64,000 nucleotides of DNA, taken from the NCBI RefSeq assembly GCF_011075055.1, contig NC_058147.1, positions 5,828,001 through 5,892,000 of the forward strand. Reading direction: 5' to 3'. Source of the DNA: Mangifera indica (lineage: Eukaryota; Streptophyta; Magnoliopsida; Sapindales; Anacardiaceae). Position numbers and translations under genes: made by a program. How positions within the stretch are numbered: the stretch's first letter is position 1; every line of letters starts with the position of its first letter. Under the pieces are notes generated by a model. The model had not been told where the DNA came from. It saw nothing but the letters and a program-made list of their open reading frames with translations, and made no database searches. This document shows, in pieces, positions 55,367 to 64,000 of this stretch.

Positions 55367-58300
55367 ATGGAAAAGCGAAAATGGTTATGGAAGAAGAACT
55401 CTTCGGAGAGAAGTCCTGGTGAAACGGAGAGTTCAGGATCGATTTCTTCACAATCAGAGAGATACTCTGATGACCAGGTGAGTAATTGACATCTCTCCAA
55501 CTTATTGTCACCTGCCAAATTAAAAAAAATTCAAATTTTGTTCCTAAGACTTCAGCCAAACTGCCCGTGAATGTCTTGATATCTTAGAGATTGCTGTTGA
55601 TTTTCCTTCAGAAGTTTTAAATTTCGAAGAAACTTATATATTCCTTTACTGCTTTGTCTTTTCAATAATTTGACCACCATGGTGGACTATGCATAATCTC
55701 CCTTTTGGATGAATCTGGAAGTCTTTTGATTCTTTTTGTGATGTAAAATTCTAGCTTTTGCATGCTCGTTTATTAGTAGCTTGGTCATGCTAACTTTCTC
55801 AGTTCTTTCACCTAAAGCCAGGAACTGGATACTTATATTCACAAAAGCGAAGTTTTTGCTGTTTCTACATGTTATTTGACTTGCGATTTCTGTTTAAAGT
55901 TTCCTTCCCTGGCTCTGTTCCTTTCTTATAGTGAGTTTAGATTGCCTATTACACTGGGTGCAAAGATATAAAGAGAACACTCATACATCTTAGTATGCTT
56001 GAAACTTTCTTGAGAGTTCTCTGTTTGAACTTTTCAGTGAAATGAAGGTTTTTGTTTTCTGTTGGATGCTTAATTACATTGTCAAACCCCTTCACAAGAG
56101 GTAGAGAAACCATAATGAATTTCCCATGGACACCATTATTTCATAATATCTCAAATAATCTCTTCTCAGATCCTTCTTTTCCTCCATTAAGACATAGTTA
56201 AATTGTGGTTGAATAGTCTAGTCCCTTCATTATCTTGTCAATTTTCTAATTTCATGAATTTATAACTGTGTTAGTAGCATTAATCTTTTTCTATATTCTA
56301 ATTTTTGAAGCAGGAAGCTTTGAAGGCATCTCCTAATCACTGTGCTCGCTCTCCTGAAGTCACATCAAAAGCTGAATCCAATGGAGAAGATATTAATGAT
56401 AGCATTAGGACTCTAACAGAAAAGTTGTCTGCTGCTCTGGTGAATGTTAGCGCCAAAGAGGACTTGGTAAAGCAGCATGCCAAAGTTGCTGAAGAAGCTA
56501 TTGCAGGTATTAGTCATGTTGTAATTTGGGCAGAAATCTTTTCTACTTTTCATGTTGTCACATTGGTCAATAATTGACTATTGTTTACACTTAAAGGATT
56601 GCTAACACCCTTAATGATTAAACCCAAAAGGTCATACTAAATGGAATCCCAGCCAGGCATTACGATGTTGCTTTGTTCTAAGCTTTTTTAATTATATTCC
56701 TAATCTCATTATATCCTATAAATTTTCATCATTCAATTTCTAGGCTGGGAAAAGGCTGAAAATGAAGTGGGTGTCTTAAGGCAAAAACTTGAGGCTGCAG
56801 TACTGCAAAACTCGACACTGGAAGCTAGGGTGAGCCATCTTGAAGGGGCCCTCAAGGAATGTGTGAGGCAGCTAAGACAAGGCAGAGAAGAGCAGGAGCA
56901 AAAGATCCAAGAAGCTGTGGAGAAGAAAACCTGTGAGTGGGAGGCTGTGAAACTTGAACTTGAGAGCCAACTTCTTGAACTCCAGAGCAAAGCAGAAACT
57001 ATTAAACCTGAACCTCCTGTTCAGATTGATCCTGATATCTGCCACAAACTTGAACTTTTGGAAAAAGAGAACTCAGCCCTCAAGAATGAACTCCTCTCTC
57101 AAATCGAGGAGTTAGAAATCAGGGCAATCGAAAGAGACTTGAGTGCCCAAGCGGCAGAAACTGCCAGCAAGCAACATTTAGAGAGCATAAAGAAGGTGGC
57201 CAAGCTTGAGGCTGAGTGCAGGAAGTTAAAAGCAATGGCTTGTAGATCTTCATCAGTTAATGACCTTAAATCTGGTACTGCCTCCTCGATTTGTGTTGAA
57301 TTGCTTGTGGATGGTCAATCAGACAGTGGGGAGCAGCTGAACTCAGTGGAGATTGATACCCACAAAATAAGAGGCTCTGAAGTAGGGAAATCTGAGCTAA
57401 GTTGTTCTGACTCATGGGCATCGGCCCTAATTGCGGAGCTTGATCAGTTCAGATATGAAAAGGCTAGTAATAGAAGTCTCCCTGCATCTTCAATTGAAAT
57501 TGATCTAATGGATGATTTTCTTGAGATGGAGCGGCTTGCTGCAATGCCTAATGATGGAGGTAGAAATGATTTGGAATCAGAAGCTCTTATGAAGCAATCT
57601 GTTGATGCAGAAAGTTCGTTAAGAGCTGAACTCGAAGTAATGATTCATCGAACTGCTGAACTGGAAGAAAAAGTAGAAAAAATAAAGGCAGAGAAATGTG
57701 ATTTGGAAGAAAAAATTGAAAAGATTGAAGCAGAGAAAGGTATACTGGAAGAAATAATTGAAAACCTGGAAGCAGAGAAAGGTGAACTACTGGAAAAACT
57801 TAAAAAGACAGAAGCATGGAAAAGTGAACTGGAAGAAGAAATGGAAAAGATGGAAGCAGAGAAAGGTGAACTGGAAGAAAAAATGGAAAAGGTGGAATCA
57901 GAGAAAAGTGAACTTGAAGTGCAAATAGAAAAAATGGAAATAGAGAAAGCTGAACTGGAATTGTCTGCAACAAAAAGTGAAGATTGTGTTGCGACATCAG
58001 AGAATCAGTTGAGGGAGGCTAAAAAGAAGTTGAAGGAGCTTGAAAGACAGCTAAATTTGGCAAATGAATCAAAGCAGGTCATTGAGTCTAAATTTATCAA
58101 CACGGAAGTGGAGGTTCAAGCATTGTCAGCAAAGATTGACTCATTAGAAGATGAGGTTGAAAAGGAAAGGGCTTTGTCAGCACAGATTACATTGAAGTGT
58201 CAGAAATTGGAAGAAGAGATGTGGAGAATGAAACAGGAGGTTGAGCTTCAACAAATTGCAAAGTTGAATGCTGAAGTAAAGATAAAACCGGTAGTTTGTC

Positions 58301-58939
58301 GTGGAATTTATCTACACTATTTATTAATGCACAATTTACTGAGGATCTGAAATTCTACACTCCATATAAATGATCAAATTATTTTTCCTATGGCAGGAGG
58401 ATCTAGATGTGGCCTCTGGAAAACTTGCTGAGTGCCAGAAAACAATAGCATCTCTTGGCATGCAGCTAAAGTCTCTGGCAACATTGGAAGACTTCCTGAT
58501 TGATACTGCAAGCATAGCCGAATTCCCTAGGGAAGGATTATCGATTCCCACAGCTAGTGGAGAACCATGGAAGTTACATTCAAATAAAACATATTTACCC
58601 AAAAGAGAATTGAATGTCGCAAGTGTAGCTGCTGAGGATAGTCCTTCATTAAACAAGAATGATGGAAAAACACCATCTTCTGCATCATCTACTTCATCTG
58701 CTGTTTCATCAAATCATGTCAATCCTGAGAAGAACCGGAATGGGTCATCTTCTGCATCATCTACTTCATCTGCTGTTTCATCAAATCATGTCAATCCTGA
58801 GAAGAACCGGAATGGGTCATCTTCTGCATCATCTACTTCATCTGCTGTTTCATCAAATCATGTCAATCCTGAGAAGAACCGGAATGGGTTTGCCAAGTTC
58901 TTCTCTCGGACTAAGAATGGAATACAACTAGATCTGTAG
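55367..58939 (+). CDS. Filament-like plant protein (FPP, long coiled-coil)
   Basis: FPP proteins (DUF869) are plant-specific long coiled-coil proteins; the founding tomato member was found through binding to the nuclear-envelope protein MAF1, and others act at microtubules or the exocyst. Four exons (55367-55477, 56314-56506, 56744-58290, 58397-58939) give 797 residues. The start [19 protein letters not shown] and the segment [20 protein letters not shown] are FPP signatures. The centre contains coiled coil from about residue 100 on, including approximately 14-residue [13 protein letters not shown] repeats (57660-57960). The conserved C-terminal block [14 protein letters not shown] plus LATLEDFL precedes a Ser-rich tail and the end [16 protein letters not shown]. 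The tail contains a 24-residue unit three times in tandem. Closest Arabidopsis class appears to be FPP1/FPP2 (shorter, with this N-terminus). Confidence 0.93.
58676..58888 (+). repeat. 72-bp in-frame tandem repeat, three copies, in FPP exon 4
   Basis: Copies start at 58676, 58748 and 58820 and are identical or nearly so. Each encodes 24 residues (Ser-rich, then [11 protein letters not shown]). The near identity indicates very recent expansion. Confidence 0.95.
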
Positions 58940-59758
58940 CCATGTAGAAAAATATAGTGATTTTTCAACTGTAAACCAGAGAAATTGTCATTTAGATATT
59001 CTGATTAAATAATGTTTAGTCAGCAATATTTTATTTTCTTCATCTATACACCAATATTGGTCCATAAAGCAACAATCTTCAAGTAGAATTTAGATTTCTG
59101 GCACAGGGTATTTTTCTCCATGTAATTCTGATGAATTTCTTTAGTTTAGTTTTATTATGAGATTCTTTAATAGAGCTTAATCTGATTAGTTCATCTTGCA
59201 ATATAATCAAAATCTATCGGGCTTGTGGCTGAATCATACCAGTTTCTCTTCATGGTCAAAATATGAGGGGAATGCTACAAGAAAGAAAGAATAGTTACAG
59301 TTAGAGCTATATGCATTGTTTCATTAATGGTGATGTTTAATCAATGGCATATGGTGCACATTTGGAGTGTTTTTGAACATGTTGAAAGTGTTTTTGTTTT
59401 CATTTTATGGGCACAATTGGTTGAGCATATTAGACTGTTTTGTGAAAGAATATTTCACGTATGTTTTAATGCAAGGACTGTAGCCAATCTAGAAAGAAAA
59501 AGAAAGAGGATGTGAAGAGGCAATGATGTTGGTTTTAAATTGGTTATGTCTCTGTATATTACAAACTGGGTTGCGTTAAGATGAAGCTTTTGAAATCTTA
59601 AAGATCCATTTGAATTTTGAAAGCAAGGAATAGGTAACTACTAACGTGGAACTGTATCTGCTTATGTATGGAAGCTGTCATTTCAATGACCCAAAGGAGC
59701 AACTGGTGACCACATGCTCACTCCAAGCTACAAATGAAAACCTTAAAATAAAATTGTT
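58940..59758. other. FPP 3' UTR and intergenic
   Basis: 3' UTR-like sequence to about 59200, then no recognisable gene up to the tRNA. Confidence 0.5.
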
Positions 59759-59844
59759 GGGGTGAGAGAGGCTCGAACTCTCGACCTCAGGATCACTCTT
59801 AACAGCTATGAGACCTACGCGCTAGCCAACTGCGCCACCACCCC
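59759..59844 (-). tRNA. Elongator tRNA-Met (CAT) with intron
   Basis: The minus strand begins GGGGTGGTGGCGCAGTTGGC and ends CTCTCTCACCCC, so the acceptor stem closes (GGGGTGG with the CACCCC end). The D arm (GCGC stems), anticodon loop CTCATA, and T arm GAGAGTTCGAGCCTCTC are intact. A 13-nt intron (GCTGTTAAGAGTG) follows A37. Plant elongator tRNA-Met genes normally carry such an intron. Confidence 0.95.
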
Positions 59845-59863
59845 ATCTGCAGATTGATCTGTT

Positions 59864-59926
59864 CGACCTCAAGATCACTCTTAACAGCTATGATACCTAC
59901 GCGCTAGCCAACTGCGCCACCACCCC
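59864..59926 (-). pseudogene. Truncated duplicate of tRNA-Met
   Basis: Repeats the 5' two-thirds of the tRNA (acceptor 5' strand, D arm, anticodon arm with CAT and intron) with a few changes, but lacks the T arm and acceptor 3' strand. It arose by tandem duplication of about 82 bp that includes the downstream GCAGATTGATCTG. It cannot fold into a tRNA. Confidence 0.9.
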
Positions 59927-60263
59927 ATCTGCAGATTGATCTGCCCAGCTACTCCTAATTTCTCCTCTTACATGTACGAAGTCTTCAACCAGCCAACCAT
60001 TGTTTTTTTGGGGGCAGCCTCTACCTTATCAATATTGGTTGAATAGATAAACTTATATAAATTTTTATAAACGGGATAGAATATCAAATTGCACTCTAAT
60101 ATTTTTGCTTAAAACATTGCAAGGCTTTTGTATTTATACAGAGAATTTTTTTGCTATCAATACATAAATGAAATATCTACGATACAATACTAATTTTTTT
60201 GATCTTCACTGCATTAGTCATTCAGCATGATGATTATTCATCACTGAGGGTGTTTTCTGCTTC
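59927..60263. other. Intergenic
   Basis: No gene seen; probable 3' flank of the minus-strand membrane-protein remnant. Confidence 0.4.
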
Positions 60264-60905
60264 CTAAACCCCTTGGAAAAAATTAAGTAAATTCATGCCA
60301 ACCATACCTAACAAGGCAATCGGCAACTCGATACCCTTTTCAAACTGGGAACCATCTCTAATCAGCTTGACAGTGACCAGAAAATGAGATACAAACCTCG
60401 CAAGAACAAACATGGTCCAGTTGAGAAGCCACCCCCGCATCACGAATCCGAGCCATCCATCTAACTTTCCTCGCATAAAAATATATGGAATGCAGTATCA
60501 ACAAAATGAGTTTCATTGTCAAAAGAATACAAAAATGGCAGATGATGCAACGACAGAACAAGAATAGAAACAACAAAAAATTATAAAATGAAAAGCAGAA
60601 GTAAGACTGGAACCTGAAGCGGAAGTGACAGTAGAGTGAAGAAGAGAGGCAGCAGTGTTAACAGAGAGAGGGTCCCCAGAGACCGAAAATCTGACCACCC
60701 ACTTGGCCAATTGGAAAAAGGAAGTACCATAGACTATCCATGGCAGCTCTTTGTGCTTGTTGAAGACTATTTCGAACAAAACCGAGACCATCCACAGAAG
60801 CAGAGCGGCCAAAAAGGCGACACCGGCCTTGGTCTTGTGACTTTGATTATAGCTCACTCTTGCCACTAAATCATGAACAGACCCGGAAGAACCGGCGGAA
60901 TACAT
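60264..60905 (-). pseudogene. Damaged polytopic membrane protein gene, TLC-domain-like
   Basis: From 60905 the minus strand encodes MYSAGSSGSVHDLVARVSYN, then a membrane segment (GVAFLAALLLWMVSVLFEIV) and FQLAKWVVRFSVSGDPLSVN, ending at a possible donor at 60613. About 60430-60520 encodes HSIYFYARKVRWMARIRD, then a 1-nt shift, then GWLLNWTMFVLARFVSHFLV and KGIELPIALLGMVGMNLLNF, stop at 60264. The pattern resembles TLC (TRAM/LAG1/CLN8) lipid-sensing membrane proteins. About 80-90 residues from the middle seem missing, and the frameshift breaks the last helices. A short spliced product using a 143-nt intron is conceivable but would lack the family's core. Family assignment is from memory. Confidence 0.55.
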
Positions 60906-60974
60906 ATTTGTTTTGATACTGAGAAAAGTAGGGGTATTAATTATCTGGCTTAATATGATTTGAGAGTTTTTCAA

Positions 60975-62500
60975 TCAAAACTAAAAGAATCAGTTTGAAA
61001 AATTTATAAATCAAATATTTTAGATTTTAAAACTAAAAAAATATAGTTTAGTTCATTTTGAATTATTGTTCGAATCATAATTATCAATATCTTACGATAT
61101 GATATAATACAAGTAAAAAACCATACATATTATAAAATGTATTGAATTAATAAGATACTATAAATACATTATACTATATGATACATACCGGAATGAATTA
61201 ATACACTTTAAAAAAAAAAATGATAATGTAATAGAGGTATTTATGAAAAAATTTTAAATGTTAAAGATATTTGTGATATTTTTCAATATGATGATGTATC
61301 AATTATAATTTTTTATTATTTTATTTTTTAAAAGACGCATCATACGATGAGATACATAATTTGACTATCATAATTTGAACATTATAAAATCACACACATA
61401 TATATATATTGAAGAAATACGGATTACGGTTTATTAGTTTCGAAGATCGTCCAAATCGTAACCCAAATTATAAAAAATAGTTTGAAAAATTTCTAACTCA
61501 AACCAAACCAAATTATAATTTTTAAACAGTTTGATTTGGTTTAAAGATTTGAACCGAATTATACACACCCCTAAAAAAAAATTTATTGCTTCAAAAAGCC
61601 ATAACCCAAAATATCAATATTGGTTGATTCTTTTCTTGTCATGGTAATTGAATTGTATATTATATCGTATATCAAAAATTAAATTTTTTATATTGTATAT
61701 TATATTAGAGGATAAACTTTTTTAAAAAATAAAAAAATGAAATATCGATAAAGTAATAAAAATTCTAATTAAAACATTATCATTATGAGAAATATCATAA
61801 ATAATTTTAAAAATTTAGAATTTTTCATATACATAGTTACTATATCTATATTGTCTCTAAAAAAATATATCAATTTATATCAGTATTTTATATTATATTA
61901 TATAATATATATCATATTATATAATACATCAATTATATTATATTAATTCAATATATTTTTAAATATATATTATTTTGTATTTATTAGATACCCTATAATA
62001 TATTGTCATTAACTAATAACTATGTTTCTTGCCACTAATTTTTAACACGTGAATGACACTTGTCATGAAAAATAGATTGGAGGATGAAAATATAGGTTTG
62101 AAAAGCTTGTTTTATTTTAAATGATTTGTGATTTTTTAAATATTTTAATTATTTATAATTTTTGTTGTATGGTAGAAAATAAACATAAATAATAAAGTAA
62201 GCACATTTTATAAAATAAACGAAAAAATTGAAAATGAAAAAAAAAAATTAGTGACAGAGAAAAATAATTTTGGTATTTTACGTAATGCTACTAGAAACAA
62301 TGGATCTCATTCACAAATTAATTGCTGTATCTATCCATGCACAATTTAAGCCATCAAAATCACAATCAACACTTTGATCAAAATTAAGTGGACGGATAAG
62401 ATTTTTTCCATCTGAAAACAATTTACAGTTAAAAACTTTTTCAAAATCCAACAAGGCAGATAGTAAGATAGAAAAAGATATCTCATCAATCCGAGGTGGC
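60975..62500. other. Intergenic, extremely AT-rich
   Basis: Runs of TATATTAT and AATATCATAA type, particularly 61640-62000. Probably degenerate repeats; none delimited. No gene seen. Confidence 0.5.
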
Positions 62501-62574
62501 AACTATTTTAGATATCCGGGGCCCGCAAGTTTAGAGATGTTCTCTCTCAGACCAGAAGAGCATGTGGATGTCCA

Positions 62575-62762
62575 ATACGCCACGTGTGCCACCGAAGTGT
62601 CCACGCTTATCCACTTGGCATACGATGGCAGGCCATATTAGATAGCGGCAAACACCAACCTCTTATCAACAAAATCCCAACAATACATCTCTCTCACTAA
62701 ATTTGCGTACATTTTCTTTCTTTCTCCCTCCCCCTCCTCCAACCGCGTGAATTTCAAACGCC
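62575..62762 (+). promoter_or_regulatory. CAO promoter with G-box
   Basis: A perfect G-box CACGTG at 62581-62586, within GCCACGTGTGCC, lies about 180 bp upstream of the CAO start codon. A CT-rich leader follows at 62690-62745. G-boxes are common in light-regulated plastid-protein genes; binding here is inferred. Confidence 0.55.
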
Positions 62763-63820
62763 ATGAACACCGTCGCTACTGCTGCTGCCTTGTCTCTTCC
62801 GATATCTCTTTTTAGACCAGCAAAGACTAACTCTAAGAAGGTTTTTTTTTTTGGATTTGCTGCCTGGTTTATGTATCTGAGTCGTTTTTATTTTTGGAGA
62901 AGAACTTAGTTTTGGTGGTTGATTTGTTTTGAATTTGCTGCTTGTTTTGAGATGTTCATAGTTAAAAGATGGTTTTTTTTTTTTTAAATTGTTTTTGTGC
63001 TGGTTTGTGTGGCTTGCTGATAAATTTGTTTTTTGAAAAGAACTTAGTTTGGGTGATCAATATGATGGATCAATTTGCTGCTTGCTTTGTGGTGTTGAAA
63101 GTCCAAAGATTTCAATTTTAATTTGTTTAGATGATAGGTTTATCTAGGTTGCTGCTGATTTTTTTGGGATAGAACTTGATCCTAGTATAATGCAGTCTTG
63201 ATAGGTTTACTTGCTGGTTTTTATTTGGCCATTTGATGAACTTATTGTGCTTTTAACTGACTTACATTTGTTGAGCTTTATTATAAACTGAGATGCGGAA
63301 AAATGCACAATTTTTGTGCTTGTTTTTGTTCTAAGAAGTTATCTGCATAATTGCAAGGTCAAGAGAAAATTGTGCAGCTGATGCTTTTGAGCAAACTATG
63401 CATTTATCACAAAATGGAGCTTCCATAATTTTATTAGCTTAAAGCTTATTGTAATAAGAAAAATTTGTATGTGGTTAAAGGTCATCGAGAAGGATTAAGA
63501 GATTAGCTGATAGAGTTCCTGTGGGGTTACTGGAAATCAAAATTTTTGTTTGCTTATATTAAAATCGATGTGTGGGTTTTCAGGGCGTTCGAGGAGGATT
63601 CAGGGTGTTTGCTGTATTTGGGGAGGAAGGTGGCTTAGTAGATAAGAAGAACGGATGGAGCACACTCTTCGATGTTGAGGACCCAAGGTCTAAAGTCCCT
63701 CAATGTAAAGGAAAGTTTCTGGATGTGAACCAAGCTCTTGAAGTAGCTAGATATGATATTCAGTACTGTGATTGGAAGGCTCGACAAGATGTGCTCACAA
63801 TTATGCTACTCCATGAAAAG
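62763..63820 (+). CDS. CAO: Chlorophyllide a oxygenase, first two exons (truncated by window end)
   Basis: CAO converts chlorophyllide a to chlorophyllide b in the chloroplast with a Rieske centre and mononuclear iron. Exon 1 (62763-62840) encodes a transit-peptide start MNTVATAAALSLPISLFRPA. Exon 2 (63584-63820) encodes GVRGGFRVFAVFGEEGGLVD and then the regulatory A domain (LFDVEDPRSKVP, KGKFLDVNQALEVARYDIQY, RQDVLTIMLLHEK). The A domain triggers Clp-dependent turnover when chlorophyll b is high. Both exons are phase 0, total 105 residues. The Rieske and iron-binding domains lie beyond the window. The A-domain sequence closely matches Arabidopsis CAO (At1g44446) as I remember it. Confidence 0.93.
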
Positions 63821-64000
63821 GTCTCCGCTATTCTTGGACTTTCTTGATTAACTAGAGTTTTCTACTTATGTTTGATGCTAAACATTGTGCCGTATTTTAA
63901 TTCTGAATCTTTATAAATTATGGATATGATCATTACATCTGAATGATCTAGACAAACAAAAGGAGCATACCCTCAGAATGAGAATGAAAAATGGTAGCCA
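63821..64000. other. CAO intron 2 (partial)
   Basis: Starts with GTCTCC after ...CATGAAAAG; no acceptor with a matching exon is seen before the window ends. Confidence 0.6.

Noticed and set aside
57800..57997. Minus-strand frame with hydrophobic Phe/Leu repeats
   Set aside because: It is the reverse shadow of the Glu/Lys-rich coiled-coil repeats in FPP.
58659..58931. Second-frame His/Leu-rich repeat protein
   Set aside because: It is the +1 shadow of the Ser-rich tandem repeat of FPP exon 4.

Overview
The window is nuclear DNA from a eudicot plant. Genes have many short exons with GT-AG introns, the intergenic DNA is very AT-rich and full of MITE-like elements, and the products are typical of plants (PsbS, chlorophyllide a oxygenase, FPP coiled-coil protein, chloroplast precursors). 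I cannot name the species.

Layout. 1-9351 (+): 3' half of a long PDS5 cohesin-cofactor gene, with an antisense Copia remnant in the intron at the window edge. 12582-17930 (+): complete SGT/SGTA-type TPR co-chaperone gene. 20851-26708 (+): intron-containing LACS9-type long-chain acyl-CoA synthetase with several frameshifts and stops, a pseudogene. 29056-30307 (+): small two-exon gene of unknown function with a C-x2-HP...C-x2-CL motif. 30.9-32.2 kb: decayed Copia gag region. 34675-36182 (-): GDSL esterase pseudogene whose nucleophile serine codon is a stop. 39193-41733 (-): zinc-ribbon protein like Arabidopsis At4g08330. 45075-46977 (-): intact PsbS. 47-55.3 kb: repeat-rich, no gene recognised. 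55367-58939 (+): filament-like plant protein. 59759-59844 (-): intron-containing elongator tRNA-Met plus a truncated duplicate. 60264-60905 (-): damaged TLC-like membrane protein gene. 62763-end (+): first two exons of chlorophyllide a oxygenase.

The intergenic DNA carries one large family of long-terminal-inverted-repeat Mutator-like elements (ends GGCCAAA...TTTGGCC, 9-10 bp target duplications where visible), at least seven copies. It also holds three hAT-like elements with 8-bp target duplications and several AT-rich MITEs. Some are nested: an hAT sits inside a Mutator-like terminus, and a Mutator-like element sits inside an AT-rich MITE.

Gene order is informative. From memory of Arabidopsis loci, PDS5B-LACS9-FPP1 are consecutive (At1g77600/590/580), SGT and the zinc-ribbon gene are neighbours (At4g08320/330), and CAO and PsbS lie close together (At1g44446/At1g44575). 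Here these sets are interleaved, as expected for an ancestral segment that Arabidopsis split by duplication and fractionation. LACS9 is dead in its ancestral position. I found no operon-like or novel defence-type system; the most unusual structures are the fold-back transposon family and the pseudogene histories.
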